A stretch of 64,000 nt of DNA from CAZSRX01 sp964609675 [NCBI: uncultured Bacteroidota bacterium] (GTDB lineage Bacteria; CLD3; SB21). Shown piece after piece: positions 7,706 through 19,000 of the stretch. The stretch covers positions 1 through 64,000 of the forward strand of contig CAZSRX010000022.1 in NCBI GenBank assembly GCA_964609675.1, written 5' to 3'. The position numbers and the translations under genes are program-made. The notes under the pieces are model-generated. The model ran no database searches. It saw only the letters and a program-made list of their open reading frames with translations, and had not been told where the DNA came from. How positions within the stretch are numbered: the first letter of the stretch is position 1; every line of letters begins with the position of its first letter.

Positions 7706-9166
7706 ATGCAAACCAGAAAAGTCACGATCGATCCGATTACCCGATTAGAGGGTCACGGTAAAATTGACATCTTTTTAAACGACGAAGGCGACGTTGATCA
7801 CGCGTATTACCAGATTCCCGAGCTGCGGGGATTCGAGATCTTCAGTCTCGGCCGTCCCGCGGAAGATATGCCGCAGATCACGAGCCGTATCTGCGGAGTG
7901 TGTCCCACGGCGCATCACATGGCCGGCACGAAAGCGCTGGACGCGTTGTACAAAATCGAACCGACCTCGCCGGCGAAAAAACTGCGCGAACTGATTTACA
8001 ATACGTTCATGCTCGAGGATCACGCGCTGCACGTGTACGTGCTCGGCGGACCGGATTTTATTGTCGGACCTGAAGCGCCCAAGGAACAGCGTAACATACT
8101 CGGCGTCATCGGGAAAGTCGGCGTGGATGCCGGCAAACGGGTGATCACGACACGCCGGCGATTGCGGGAACTGATCACGTATCTCAGCGGCAAGATCATT
8201 CATCCGGTGTTCGGCCTGCCCGGCGGCGTCGCGAAAGGGCTCACCAAACAGGATCTGCCGAAATTCCAGGAACTCGCCAAAGACAGTCTCGATTTCGCGC
8301 TGTTTACGATACAGGTGTTCAGAGACATCGTGCTTAAAAATGACGATTATGTTAAAATGATTACCTCCGACGCGTACACGCATCAAACGTATTACATGGG
8401 ACTGGTGGACGAAAATAATAAAGTCAATTTTTACGACGGCAAGATCCGCGTGGTGGATACCGAGGGAAAGGAATACGCGAAATTTTCCGCCGATAAATAT
8501 CTGGATTACGTCGCCGAGCGCGTGGAACCGTGGAGTTATGTCAAATTTCCTTACCTGAAACCGCTCGGTTGGCGAGGGTTTACAGACGGCACGGACACCA
8601 GTTTGTACGCCGTGGCGCCGTTAGCGCGATTGAACGTCTCCGACGGCATGGCCACGCCGAAAGCGCATGAAGCGTATGAGGAATTTTACAAAATCCTCGG
8701 CGCGAAACCGGTGCATCACACGCTGGCGAATCATTACGCGCGCGTCGTGGAAATGATACAGGCCGCGGAGAAAATGGTTGAACTGATCAACGATCCGGAA
8801 ATCACCAGCGATCACATCCGTGTGATCCCGTTCGAGAAACCGACGGTCGGCGTGGGCGTCGTGGAAGCCCCGCGCGGCACGCTGTTCCATCATTACGAAA
8901 CCGACGAACGCGGCATTCTTACGAAAGTCAATCTCATCGTCGCCACGCAGAACAATTCCGCCCGCATCGCGATGAGCGTCGATAAAGCCGCGAAAGGACT
9001 GATCCGCAAGGGACAAATCTCCGACGGACTGCTGAATAAAATCGAAATGGCCTTCCGCGCCTACGATCCCTGCAACGCCTGCGCCACCCACGCGCTGGGC
9101 CAAATGCCGCTGCGCGTGAATATTAAGGATATTACCGGAAACATTATTCAGACCATCAGGCGATAA
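7706..9166 (+). CDS. mvhA: NiFe hydrogenase large subunit, group 3 Mvh type
   Basis: The catalytic subunit that splits H2. The 486-residue sequence has both nickel-binding signatures: RICGVCPTAHH (R61, C63, C66, H70) and DPCNACATH near the C terminus (C456, C459, H462). After His462 there are 24 residues (ALGQMPLRVN...), the kind of tail normally removed by a maturation endopeptidase; no hydrogenase maturation gene is in the window. With mvhG, mvhD and hdrABC this should form a complex that oxidises H2 and reduces ferredoxin and a disulfide or equivalent by flavin-based bifurcation. Confidence 0.95.
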   Translation: MQTRKVTIDPITRLEGHGKIDIFLNDEGDVDHAYYQIPELRGFEIFSLGRPAEDMPQITSRICGVCPTAHHMAGTKALDALYKIEPTSPAKKLRELIYNTFMLEDHALHVYVLGGPDFIVGPEAPKEQRNILGVIGKVGVDAGKRVITTRRRLRELITYLSGKIIHPVFGLPGGVAKGLTKQDLPKFQELAKDSLDFALFTIQVFRDIVLKNDDYVKMITSDAYTHQTYYMGLVDENNKVNFYDGKIRVVDTEGKEYAKFSADKYLDYVAERVEPWSYVKFPYLKPLGWRGFTDGTDTSLYAVAPLARLNVSDGMATPKAHEAYEEFYKILGAKPVHHTLANHYARVVEMIQAAEKMVELINDPEITSDHIRVIPFEKPTVGVGVVEAPRGTLFHHYETDERGILTKVNLIVATQNNSARIAMSVDKAAKGLIRKGQISDGLLNKIEMAFRAYDPCNACATHALGQMPLRVNIKDITGNIIQTIRR

Positions 9167-9401
9167 ATCAAAGGTCACTCCATTTAACATCACGCAACCA
9201 GATACTTGATATTCTATAAAAATTTTTTTTCTTTATGAGACACAGCCAGCGAAGTCTTAACAGCGGGTGGTATTCATTGAGGTAGAAATAAAATTAATGA
9301 TTCGGGCTGAACGGAATATTCGACCCGCCACACCTAACCGGACGTACAGCAACAAACGATTGATTGGCTTTATTGCGGACAAACAAATAATAAAATCAGC
9401 T

Positions 9402-11138
9402 ATGCCTACGCTTACTGAAATCGTCCAGGAACTGCAGACAGCGCTGGATGAATCGTTAAAGGCACTATCGGCGAAGTTTGCGACGATTCATACGCTCTTA
9501 AAATCTGCGGATATCGCCGCGGCGGATCAATCGGTTAACGAGCTTTTCCGGATGTACCTTGAGACGCACCGAAAGATCAACGGGCATCTGAAACTACTGA
9601 TGGCCGAAGCCGACCGGCAGGAAAAAAAGTTTGGCGAATTGCATCTTGAAAAAGAACAATTCAAAGCGCTGTACGATACCTGCGTGCTGTTTGCTTCGGA
9701 ATCGGAGCTCGAAGGACTTATCGCGTTTGCCATGGACCAGTTAACGTATCATCTCCAAGCCGACCGCGGATTTCTGATTCTGATAAATGAGCGCGGCGAC
9801 ACCGAATATCTTGTCAGCCGGAACTTCGAAGGGGAGACGATTGACGAACCGGCCCGCGAAGTCAGCAAAACCGTGATTCGTCAGACGCTGGATATACTCG
9901 AACCGGTCAAAGTGGACCATTCCGACGCTTCCGAGCAATTGATCCGGCAGGGCAGTTTTGTACGGCTGGGTTTGTGCTCCGTGCTGTCGGTACCGGTGAT
10001 TTACCGTAAACAACTGCTCGGCGTGGTTTATCTGGACCGTAAGGAAGGCGCCGTTTGCTTCACCGACCGCGATCTGGCGTTTCTCGCGGCGTTTGCCCGG
10101 CAAATCGCATTCCGGATTAATGAGTTAAAGGAACTGCAGACCGCCAAATCCGACATGGAACGCCGCGACCGAAGCCGCCTGCAGGGACTGCGGGCGCAGC
10201 ACCGCTTCGAGGAGATTATCGGCAAAAGTGATGCGCTGACCCGCGTGCTTGAAATCTGCGCCAAAGTAGCCGCCACCGATGCGACCGTTTTGATTCTGGG
10301 CGAAAGCGGTGTGGGCAAGGAACTGATTGCGCGGGCGCTGCATTTTAACAGCGACCGTTTTGAGGGGCCGATGATCGCCGTCAACTGCGGGGCGATTCCC
10401 GCCGACCTGCTCGAATCGGAACTCTTTGGTTATGAGCCTGGCGCGTTTACCGGCGCGGTCAAAGCCAAGCCGGGCCGTTTTGAACTCGCGCACCGCGGCA
10501 CGCTGTTCCTCGACGAAATCGCCGAACTCTCTGTGAACCTTCAGGCCAAGATTCTGCGCGTCATCCAGACCCGTGAGATCGAACGGCTCGGCGGCACCGG
10601 TTCCAAAAAAATCGATATCCGCCTGATTGCCGCTACCAATAAAGACCTCGCCCGCCGGGTACGGGAAGGTAAATTCCGCGAAGACCTGTATTACCGCCTG
10701 AAAGTCGTCGAAATCGAAGTGCCGCCCCTCCGCGAACGGAAAGACGATATCCAATTGCTCGTCGATTATTTCATCCGCAAGTACGGCGAACGCCGCGTTA
10801 CCGCCATCTCCGATGAAGCGCTCGAGGTGCTGGAAAATTACCGCTGGGACGGTAATATACGGGAATTGGAGAATGTCATCCAGCGCGCCATTGTGCTGGC
10901 CGGAAGTTCCATGATCGGCATTGCGGATTTACCGGCGGAAATCGTCAGCGAGACGGGGCAGGATTTTAAAGCCCCGTCGGGTCAGACGCTCGATGAGGCT
11001 GAAGCCGAGTTTCGCAAATGGTTTATTATTCGTACGCTCCGGAAAACCGGAAACAACAAAGCCAAAACCGCCGAACTACTCGGCGTGAACCGTTCGCATT
11101 TCTTCAAGATACTGAATCAACTGGGAATAAAGGAATAG
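9402..11138 (+). CDS. Sigma54-dependent transcriptional activator with GAF sensor
   Basis: The 578-residue protein (from ATG 9402, [10 protein letters not shown]) has a helical N terminus, a GAF domain at about 95-240, an AAA+ domain with Walker A GESGVGKE near 300 and the sigma54-contacting GAFTGA loop near 347, Walker [12 protein letters not shown], and a Fis-type helix-turn-helix at the end ([18 protein letters not shown]). GAF domains bind small ligands or clusters. The gene follows mvhA on the same strand, so control of the hydrogenase operon is an attractive guess, although no -24/-12 site was recognised upstream of hdrC. Start is uncertain: GTG 9267 and ATG 9297 are in frame and none has a strong ribosome site. 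Confidence 0.88.
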   Translation: MPTLTEIVQELQTALDESLKALSAKFATIHTLLKSADIAAADQSVNELFRMYLETHRKINGHLKLLMAEADRQEKKFGELHLEKEQFKALYDTCVLFASESELEGLIAFAMDQLTYHLQADRGFLILINERGDTEYLVSRNFEGETIDEPAREVSKTVIRQTLDILEPVKVDHSDASEQLIRQGSFVRLGLCSVLSVPVIYRKQLLGVVYLDRKEGAVCFTDRDLAFLAAFARQIAFRINELKELQTAKSDMERRDRSRLQGLRAQHRFEEIIGKSDALTRVLEICAKVAATDATVLILGESGVGKELIARALHFNSDRFEGPMIAVNCGAIPADLLESELFGYEPGAFTGAVKAKPGRFELAHRGTLFLDEIAELSVNLQAKILRVIQTREIERLGGTGSKKIDIRLIAATNKDLARRVREGKFREDLYYRLKVVEIEVPPLRERKDDIQLLVDYFIRKYGERRVTAISDEALEVLENYRWDGNIRELENVIQRAIVLAGSSMIGIADLPAEIVSETGQDFKAPSGQTLDEAEAEFRKWFIIRTLRKTGNNKAKTAELLGVNRSHFFKILNQLGIKE

Positions 11139-11152
11139 AACTTTCGTGAACT

Positions 11153-11184
11153 AAAAAAGCATCCCCATCGGGGGATGCTTTTTT
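11153..11184. terminator. Bidirectional intrinsic terminator
   Basis: A 14-bp stem (AAAAAAGCATCCCC at 11153-11166 with GGGGATGCTTTTTT at 11171-11184) and a 4-nt loop, with T-runs on both strands. It lies between the convergent activator gene and the lipoprotein gene and can end both transcripts. Confidence 0.9.
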
Positions 11185-11206
11185 ACATGGCGCATTTTCC
11201 TGTGGA

Positions 11207-11920
11207 TTATTTCATTGTAGAATCTTTGGCTCCGGCGGCGGCGAGGGAATCCTGGCGCAACTTGTTGTACACTTCTTCTCGTCCGGCTTCACGCGCGGCT
11301 TCCAGCTGGCGCTTGCGAAGGATTGCGTTAAAACGGTTCGGCGAGATACGCGCCGTGCCTTTGGTGACAAACGTCCCAAAGGTGCCGTCGTTGTAGTAAT
11401 TCCATACATAAAATCCGTCAATCATCTCATCCACCAGCCGAACTTCCTCAATCAGCTTGCGGGCTTCTTCCTTGGGCAACTGTTTCTCGTTGACCAGAAA
11501 ATCCATGCAGATTTTTTCATGGGTGTCGCCTTTTTTAACCACAACCGGCTTGGGCAGTTTGGCTTTCAGGTCTTCGATGTCGGCGTTCATCTTTTCGATC
11601 TGAAGGTTTTTATCAAGTATCTGGTTCAGCAGACCGCGATAGGTCAGATCCTGTTCTTTTTCCACCATGCTCTGAATCAGCGCGAGCTGTTTCTTATCCA
11701 TGCCCATGATACTGTCCGGAAGCTCAATCTGCTCGTCAGCCTTCTTGTTGGCGTTGTATTGGCGAACCGCATTGACGATATCTGAGTTTATCGCGCTGAT
11801 TTCCTCATTCTTCTTCTGCACCTGTTTAACCAGCTTGTTAAATTCCTCGATACTGCTGACTTCCTTTGAGCCGCAGCCCACTATCGCGGCGATCGCCATC
11901 ACCATAATGACTTTTTTCAT
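11207..11920 (-). CDS. Coiled-coil lipoprotein of unknown function
   Basis: A 237-residue protein with a lipoprotein signal (MKKVIMVMAIAAIVGC, lipobox IVGC). Residues about 20-125 are charged and heptad-like. A segment near 128-190 (VVVKKGDTHEKICMDFL, FYVWNYYNDGTFGTFV) looks like the start and end of a LysM-like or envelope-binding module, but I am not sure. The C terminus is basic and Ala-rich. A GGAG site precedes the ATG. Outer-membrane attachment is likely; the function is not recognised. Confidence 0.65.
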   Translation of the reverse strand: MKKVIMVMAIAAIVGCGSKEVSSIEEFNKLVKQVQKKNEEISAINSDIVNAVRQYNANKKADEQIELPDSIMGMDKKQLALIQSMVEKEQDLTYRGLLNQILDKNLQIEKMNADIEDLKAKLPKPVVVKKGDTHEKICMDFLVNEKQLPKEEARKLIEEVRLVDEMIDGFYVWNYYNDGTFGTFVTKGTARISPNRFNAILRKRQLEAAREAGREEVYNKLRQDSLAAAGAKDSTMK

Positions 11921-12176
11921 GATTTAACTCCGTTGTCTTTGTTGTTATTAATATCTCCGTGTTTCGGGGCAGAAATTTATTATATTATTTTGTATAATCA
12001 ATAAAAAAATTCAATTAGATACTTCATCCGTTATCTATTACCGGATTCATTTTTGGAAATTATATCCTGCAGGTGCTATGGTTTCAAAAAAATTTTATTC
12101 TTTCTATTTATTAAAAATTCAAATATTTTAAATGCAGTAATCATTATACCCGAAACGGTTCTCCGGATATCAATAC

Positions 12177-15100
12177 ATGAAGTATACAAAATATCTTTTT
12201 TGTCTGATTCTTCTGGCCGGATGCGGTTTGCCCGCTCGGGTCTTTCCTCAGTTTCCGGACTATATGATCAGCCATGTTTCCCTGGAACAGGGTCTTTCGC
12301 AAAGTGGTATCGAATTCATTATGCAGGACCGGCGCGGATTCCTGTGGATCGGCACACAGGACGGCCTGAACCGCTATGACGGATACTCATTCACGGTGTA
12401 CAAACACGAACCATCCGATCCGTTCAGTATTTCCCATAATACCATTACCACAATCTATGAAGACCGCGAAGGCCGACTGTGGCTCGGCACCCAAAAGGGG
12501 TTGAACTGCTTCTATAACGGACAATTTATCCGGTACCCTTATGGCGCCGCCGATAGTATGAGTCTCTCTTCGGGGGAAATATACACAATCACGGGAGATG
12601 ACTCCGGATACATTTGGATTGGCACTTACGGCGGCGGTCTGAATCGTCTGGATCCGGTCACGGGTAAAATAACCGTTTTCAAGAACCATCCGGATGACCC
12701 AAACAGCCTGCCTTCAAACAGCGTCCGGGAATTGTGTTATACGCGGAACGGCGAACTGTGGGCAGGCACTTCCCGCGGATTATGTCTGTATTCACAGGGT
12801 TCATTTAAAATATTCCAGAACCATCCGGACGACCCGTCCAGTATATCCGGTAATAGTATATATCGGCTGTCCGAAAGCCCTTCCGGCGACCTTTGGGTCA
12901 GTACCCACGATCATGGATTAAACCGTTTCAACCGTCGAACGGGTAAAGCCATCCGTTACCTTTCCCAGGACAGGGATCTTACCCTCCCGGATGTCACCTC
13001 CGTACTGGAACTTGAAGACAGCACCGTATGGATCGGAACGGCCGGAGGCGGATTGCATGTTCTATATAAGAACCGCATTATATACTTTCGTAATGATCCC
13101 TCAGACCCCAAAAGCCTTTCCAACAATGACATCACACGAATTTTTGCGGATCGATCGGGCAATATCTGGGTGGGCACCATGGGCGGAGGACTCAATAAAT
13201 TTCGTCGCAATCCATTCGCCATATACAGCGCGCGTTCCCGAGAACCCTACCGAATCCCCGGAAACGAGGTATGGTCAATTATGGAAGACCGGAGCGACAA
13301 TTTCTGGTTAAGCATCCGTCACATGGGCTTGTTTAAATATGAAAAACAAAAGACGCTGACATTCAGCAGCCGCGCTCCGGAACCCTACCGGCTTACGCAC
13401 AGCAACGTATTGACGCTCCATCAGGACCGAAGCGGCGCAATATGGATCGGCACCTATCAGGGTCTGAACCGGTACGACGGTATGAAAATGATTCGATTTA
13501 ATTATAATCCTGCGGATTCGAACGGAATCCCGGCGCCTACCATCATGGCGTCGCTGGAGGATTCCGCGGGCCAATTATGGTTTGCCTCTTTTGGCGGTGG
13601 TTTTTTCCGGTGGATTCCCGATCCGAAATCAGCCCGTCAGGGCCGCTTCATAACCTTTCAGCATAATCCGAAAAATCCCAACAGTTTGTCCAACAATGAC
13701 GTCTTTGCGCTTATGGAAGACCGTCAGGGACATCTCTGGATCGGCACTTTCGACGGGTTGAACGAATTCGATGGAAAGAATTTTACAATATTCCGCCGGG
13801 ATACCGCCGACCGGACATCCATCAGCCATAACACGATTCTGTGTATGCATCAGAGCCGGGATGGCACCATTTGGGTCGGTACGGATGGCGGCGGGGTCAA
13901 TGCGTACCGCGACGGCCGGTTTCGGGCATACACCAAGAAAGACGGCCTGCCTAATAACGTGATTTACGGTATTCTGGAAGACGCCAGCGGTCATTTGTGG
14001 ATGTCCACGAACGGCGGGTTGTGCCGGTTGACGCCCGGAAAAAACGGCGACGCTGATATCCGCTCTTTCGACGTGCACGACGGTTTGCCGAGCAATGAAT
14101 TCAACCAGAGCAGTTATTACCGCAATAAAAAAGGAGAGATGTTTTTCGGCGGTATCAGCGGTATGATCCGTTTCCGGCCTGATGAACTGGTCGCCAGTAC
14201 GTACCGGCCGCCGGTGTATATCACCGCGTTTAAAATTTACGACAAACCGGTTTCCTTTGGCCGCGATATATCTGAAGTCGGCGCTATCGACATCGCTTAC
14301 TACGATAATTTCTTTTCCTTCGAGTTTGTCGCCTTAGACTATACTATCCCAGAAAAAAATCAATACGCCTATCAACTGGTTGGGTTTGACAGAAACTGGA
14401 TATACTCCGGCACGCGTCGGTACGTCAGCTATACCAATCTCGACGGCGGCAATTATATTTTTAAAGTCAAAGCCACCAACAGCCACGGCGTCTGGAATGA
14501 AAATTCTCTCGAAATAAAAATTACCATCCATCCGCCGTTCTGGAAAACCGCATGGTTCCGCGTCCTGCTGACGCTGATAATCATGTCGTCCGGTTATTTC
14601 CTTTATCGTACGCGGGTGCGCGCCATTCAACACCGCAACGTCATCCTGGAACAACGCGTCCACGAGCGCACCCGGATGATCGAAGCTAAAAACGCGGAAC
14701 TGGAAATGAAAAACGAGCAGATTCGCCGGCATCAGGAACAACTGATTCAGGCGGAAAAACTCTCCTCGTTGGGACGCCTCGTCTCCAGCATGTCGCACGA
14801 AATCAACAATCCCCTGAACTTTACCTGCGGCAGCCTCAACCTGCTGGAACAGGAAATCGCCGACGCGGAAGCCCTGCTCAAGGAAAAATACGACGCCAAC
14901 GAACCGGTCACGGAAGATATCCGGAAGCTGACCGTGCACATCACCGCCATGAAAGAACTTGCCCAAACCCTCCAAATAGGCGTCGGCCGCATCAAAGATA
15001 TCGCTGTGGGCATGCGCAACTTTTCGGTCATGCATGAGTCCGAGCCGGTGGAAGTGGAACTTCACATCACAGTCAGCTACCTGCTGTCGCTCATCCGCTC

Positions 15101-15548
15101 CCAGGACCGCCAGAACGTGGAAATTCATACGGAACTCAACGCAGTGCCGACCATCATGGGACTGCCCGGACAATTTAACCACGCCATCCTCAATATCATC
15201 AAAAACGCCATTGAATTCACGCAAAAGAAATACCCGCCGGACCAAAACGGCCATGTATGGATTAAAACCTACGTCAAAGACGGTTACATCGAAATATCCG
15301 TTCGCGATGACGGACCCGGTATTCCGGAGCAGCACCGTCACAAGATTTTCGAGCCGTTTTTCACTACCAAGGGCGTCGGTGAAGGCACCGGTCTGGGCCT
15401 GGCAATCAGTTACGGTATCATCCAGAACCATCACGGCGATATCCTGTGCCATTCCACTCCCGGCGAAGGTAGTGAGTTCATCATCCGCATTCCTCTCCCC
15501 AGTAACGATTCTGAGAATTTTATGGATGATTCTTTGGAACAATTGTAA
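12177..15548 (+). CDS. Propeller-type sensor histidine kinase
   Basis: The 1123-residue protein has a signal peptide (a possible lipobox LAGC), then about 12 repeats of the two-component regulator propeller type (xDRxGxLWIGTxxGLNRYDG) at 30-690, a Y_Y_Y domain at about 715-785, a transmembrane segment near 795-815, a coiled coil, a HisKA domain with SMSHEINNP (His874) and a HATPase domain (VRDDGPGIPEQH, GTGLGLAISYGI). In Bacteroidetes such sensors normally carry receiver and AraC domains for glycan sensing; this one stops after the ATPase domain, so a separate response regulator is needed. None is adjacent. Sensing a periplasmic ligand through the double propeller is the known role of the family. 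Confidence 0.9.
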   Translation: MKYTKYLFCLILLAGCGLPARVFPQFPDYMISHVSLEQGLSQSGIEFIMQDRRGFLWIGTQDGLNRYDGYSFTVYKHEPSDPFSISHNTITTIYEDREGRLWLGTQKGLNCFYNGQFIRYPYGAADSMSLSSGEIYTITGDDSGYIWIGTYGGGLNRLDPVTGKITVFKNHPDDPNSLPSNSVRELCYTRNGELWAGTSRGLCLYSQGSFKIFQNHPDDPSSISGNSIYRLSESPSGDLWVSTHDHGLNRFNRRTGKAIRYLSQDRDLTLPDVTSVLELEDSTVWIGTAGGGLHVLYKNRIIYFRNDPSDPKSLSNNDITRIFADRSGNIWVGTMGGGLNKFRRNPFAIYSARSREPYRIPGNEVWSIMEDRSDNFWLSIRHMGLFKYEKQKTLTFSSRAPEPYRLTHSNVLTLHQDRSGAIWIGTYQGLNRYDGMKMIRFNYNPADSNGIPAPTIMASLEDSAGQLWFASFGGGFFRWIPDPKSARQGRFITFQHNPKNPNSLSNNDVFALMEDRQGHLWIGTFDGLNEFDGKNFTIFRRDTADRTSISHNTILCMHQSRDGTIWVGTDGGGVNAYRDGRFRAYTKKDGLPNNVIYGILEDASGHLWMSTNGGLCRLTPGKNGDADIRSFDVHDGLPSNEFNQSSYYRNKKGEMFFGGISGMIRFRPDELVASTYRPPVYITAFKIYDKPVSFGRDISEVGAIDIAYYDNFFSFEFVALDYTIPEKNQYAYQLVGFDRNWIYSGTRRYVSYTNLDGGNYIFKVKATNSHGVWNENSLEIKITIHPPFWKTAWFRVLLTLIIMSSGYFLYRTRVRAIQHRNVILEQRVHERTRMIEAKNAELEMKNEQIRRHQEQLIQAEKLSSLGRLVSSMSHEINNPLNFTCGSLNLLEQEIADAEALLKEKYDANEPVTEDIRKLTVHITAMKELAQTLQIGVGRIKDIAVGMRNFSVMHESEPVEVELHITVSYLLSLIRSQDRQNVEIHTELNAVPTIMGLPGQFNHAILNIIKNAIEFTQKKYPPDQNGHVWIKTYVKDGYIEISVRDDGPGIPEQHRHKIFEPFFTTKGVGEGTGLGLAISYGIIQNHHGDILCHSTPGEGSEFIIRIPLPSNDSENFMDDSLEQL

Positions 15549-15992
15549 AGGTTACCAAATATATTGACACCATCTGAACCATAAAAAAAGTGTCGTCATA
15601 CCGCCGAGCGGATGACTACGAAATGGTTCAACGTGTTGAGTTCAGATACTGACCATGCGCGCTGAAAAGGCGTATTGGTTGGCTGTCATGGCCGTGAACT
15701 CCACGCACATGCCGGTGCGGCCAACTCGTGAAACGAAATTCTTTATTCGGTATTCTGTGGTTCGATAAATCCACAGAATTTCTACGCAAGATATCCCTCG
15801 CCTTCCTGTTCAATAATAACGGGATATTGAAAATATTTCATCATGGATTTTCTTAAGCCAATAACTTTTTTTGCATAATACACATTCAGTCCTGATTGAA
15901 AAAATTTAATGAATCGATGATGCTTGATCCAAACGCGCTATTTTAAATGGCTTCCTTTTATAATTGCCATCATAAAAGTCAGTAATAATGCG

Positions 15993-16023
15993 ACGCCCGA
16001 TTCGCTTAAAGCAAACCGGGCGT
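15993..16023 (-). terminator. Second hairpin downstream of nrdJ
   Basis: ACGCCCG (15993-15999) pairs with CGGGCGT (16017-16023), with an inner GCTT/AAGC helix. It lies 60-90 bp past the nrdJ stop and may back up the nearer hairpin. Confidence 0.4.
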
Positions 16024-16040
16024 TAATCATTTATGTAATA

Positions 16041-16071
16041 TAAGCGGCTGAATAAAAGGTTGTGCCGCTTA
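16041..16071 (-). terminator. Hairpin just downstream of nrdJ
   Basis: TAAGCGGC (16041-16048) and GCCGCTTA (16064-16071) form an 8-bp stem with a 15-nt loop, 12 bp past the nrdJ stop codon. There is no long T-run, so termination efficiency is uncertain. Confidence 0.5.
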
Positions 16072-16082
16072 TCAAGAATCCT

Positions 16083-19000
16083 TTACGAGCAGCCCATGCT
16101 GTTGCCGCAGTTCAGGCATTTGTAGCAGGCGCCGTTGCGGACGGTGATGTGTCCGCAGACGTCGCAGGCGGGCGCGTCGCCCATCATGGAGCCGAGCTGT
16201 TGTTCCATCAGGTTGGAAGCAGGCGCGACGGCGGTAGGGGGCGTTTTATCAATCCCCTCTTCTTCGGTCTTGGGTTCTTCCGCGACGTGCTTATCGGAAT
16301 CCATCGCGGGCGGCACATGCACAAAATCGGTGCGGCCGAGATATTCCATACCGAGCACACGGAAAATAAAATCCAGGATGGAAGTCGCGTTCTTGATGTT
16401 CGGGTGGTTGGTGAAGCCGCTCGGCTCGAACCGCGTGAAGGTAAATTTCTCGACGAATTTTTCGAGCGGCACGCCGTACTGCAGGCCCATGGAAACCGCC
16501 ACGGCAAAACAATTGAGCAGGCTCCGGTAGGCGGCGCCTTCTTTGAACATATCGATAAACACTTCGCCGAGCTGGCCGTCGTCGTACTCGCCGGTGCGGA
16601 AATAGATTTTGTGCCCGCCGACGAGCGCTTCCTGCGTGAATCCATGGCGTTTGAGCGGCAGCGGCTTCTTCTGCCCGCGGCGCAGTTCGAGATTGCTTTT
16701 ATCAATCGCCTCCTGCACGGCTTTTTCAAGCTGTTCCCTGGTATACTGCAGGTTGGACGCGGACGATTCGTCGCTCTCCAGTTTCTTGCTGCTGAGCGGT
16801 TGCGAGAACTTGGACCCGTCGCGGTAAAGGGCAATTGCCTTGACGCCGAGTTTCCAGGCCTCCAGGTAAATCCGCTCGATATCCTGCACGGTCGCTTCGT
16901 TCGGGATGTTCACCGTTTTCGAGATCGCGCCGGAGAGGAACGGCTGCACCGCGGCCATCATCTTGATGTGCCCCATCGGCTCAATGTAGCGTTTGCCGAT
17001 CCCGCATTTGTTGGCGCAGTCGAACACGGCCAGATGCTCTTCGCGAATCAGATGCGTGCCTTCCACGGTCTGCGCGCCCCCGATATAAATCACGGAACGG
17101 GAAATCTGTTCGCCGGACAGGCCTTTCTGCTTGAGCGACTTAATATTAATATGCGGCGTGTATTCATCCAGCGATTTATTTTTATTCACGTACGCTTCCG
17201 CTTCGGCGATTTCGGCGTCGCTGAAGCCCAAGCTGCGCAGTTGTTCGGGATTAACGTAAGGCGCTCCCTGGAACGTACCGTGCCCAAGGATGTATTTTTC
17301 GATGTTTACGATATCGTCCTGGCTGTAACCGAGGTGCGTCAAGGCTTGCGGCAGTGAGCTGTTCACAATCTTGAAATATCCGCCGCCGGCGAGTTTTTTC
17401 CATTTCACCAGCGAGAATTCCGGTTCGACGCCGGTGGTATCGCAGTCCATCAGCAGGCCGATAGTTCCGGTCGGCGCGAGCACCGTAGTCTGGGCGTTGC
17501 GGTAGCCGAACGTTTCGCCGAGGGCCAGACAGACGTCCCAGTCCTCGCGGGCGGCCTTAATCATGTAATCCGGCGCGTGCGTGGGATGAATCTTATACGC
17601 GGCGTCGCGGTGTTTCTGCATCACTTTAAGCATCGGCGCGCGGTTCTTCGCATAGCCGGCAAACGCGCCTTTGACGGCCGCAATTTCGGCGGAAGTGCGG
17701 TATCCCCAGGCATTCATAATCGCGGTGATGGAGGCGGCCAGCCCGCGGCCTTCGTCGGAATCGTACGGCAGCCCGTTCACCATGAGCAGCGTGCCGAGAT
17801 TGGCGTATCCCAGTCCCAGCGGCCGGTAATCGTGGCTGTTCTGCGCGATTTTAAATGTGGGATACGACGACATATCCACGATAATTTCCTGCGCGATGAT
17901 AAAAATGCGGCAGGCCTGGCGGAAACCGGCGTAATCAAAACGCCCGTGCTCATCGGCAAATTTCATCAGATTGATCGAGGCGAGGTTGCAGGCGCTGTCG
18001 TCGAGGAACATGTATTCCGAGCAGGGATTGGAGGCGTGGATGCGGTCGCTGTTGGGGCAGGTATGCCAGCTGTTGATGGTATCGTCAAACTGGATGCCGG
18101 GATCCGCGCAGGCCCAGGCGGCGTAAGCGATCTGGTCGAACAGCTCGCGGGCTTTGTATGTATTCACCACTTCGCCGGTCGTGCGCGCGATGGTCTGCCA
18201 ATCGCCGCCTTCCAGCACGGCGTTCATGAACTTATCCGACACACGGACGGAGTTGTTGGAATTTTGTCCGGACACGGTCTGATACGCTTCGCCGTTGAAA
18301 TCCGCGTCGTACCCGTCCTTGATGAGAGCGTGGACTTTCTTTTCTTCTTTGACTTTCCAGTTGATGAAGTCCACGATTTCCGGATGGTCCATGTCGAGGC
18401 AGACCATTTTGGCGGCGCGGCGCGTGGTGCCGCCGGACTTGGTGGCGCCGGCTCCGCGGTCAAGCACCGACAGGAACGACATCAACCCCGACGAGGTGCC
18501 TCCGCCGGAAAGCTTTTCCTGCTTGCCGCGCAGCGGCGAAAAATTCGTGCCCGTGCCGGAACCGAATTTGAAAAGCCGCGCCTCGTTCTTCGCCAACTCA
18601 AAAATGCCCATCAAATCGTCCTGAACGGACTGGATAAAGCACGCCGAACACTGCGGATGGGAATACGCATCGTCGGTCATCTCGATGGCGTTGCTCTTCG
18701 GATTCCAGTAATAATTGCCGCCCGAGCCCTGTATCTTGTACTGATGATACAGGCCGCAATTGAACCACACCGGCGAATTGAACGCCCCTTTCTGGTTCAC
18801 GAGCAGATGCGTGAGTTCCATTTCAAACACTTCGGCGTCTTTGACGGCGTCAAAGTATCCGAGCCGTTCGCCTTCCTGCCGGATAGTATGCGCCACGCGA
18901 TACACCAGCTGTTTTACGCTGTTTTCATAGCCCGCTCCCGGCACTCCCGCCTTACGGAAATACTTGGACGCAACAATATCCGTGGCCAACTGGGACCAGC

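Larger units (their letters stand above)
15549..16082. other. Intergenic region with hairpins, no convincing gene
   Basis: This 534-bp gap separates the convergent histidine kinase and nrdJ genes. A 61-codon frame on the minus strand (15628-15813) has no recognisable motif or ribosome site and I leave it out. The right end holds two terminator-like hairpins described separately. The rest is AT-rich with no signal I can support. Confidence 0.5.

Noticed and set aside
9267-9401. Extra N-terminal 45 codons of the sigma54 activator
   Set aside because: The sequence is unlike regulator N termini (basic and low-complexity), and the family-like start [10 protein letters not shown] is at 9402. I left it as an alternative.
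14334-15542. 402-codon minus-strand frame opposite the propeller histidine kinase
   Set aside because: It lies entirely within the HisKA/HATPase region of a clear kinase gene and has no motif of its own.
15628-15813. 61-codon minus-strand frame downstream of the histidine kinase
   Set aside because: No recognisable motif or ribosome site; may be decayed DNA but nothing supports a gene.
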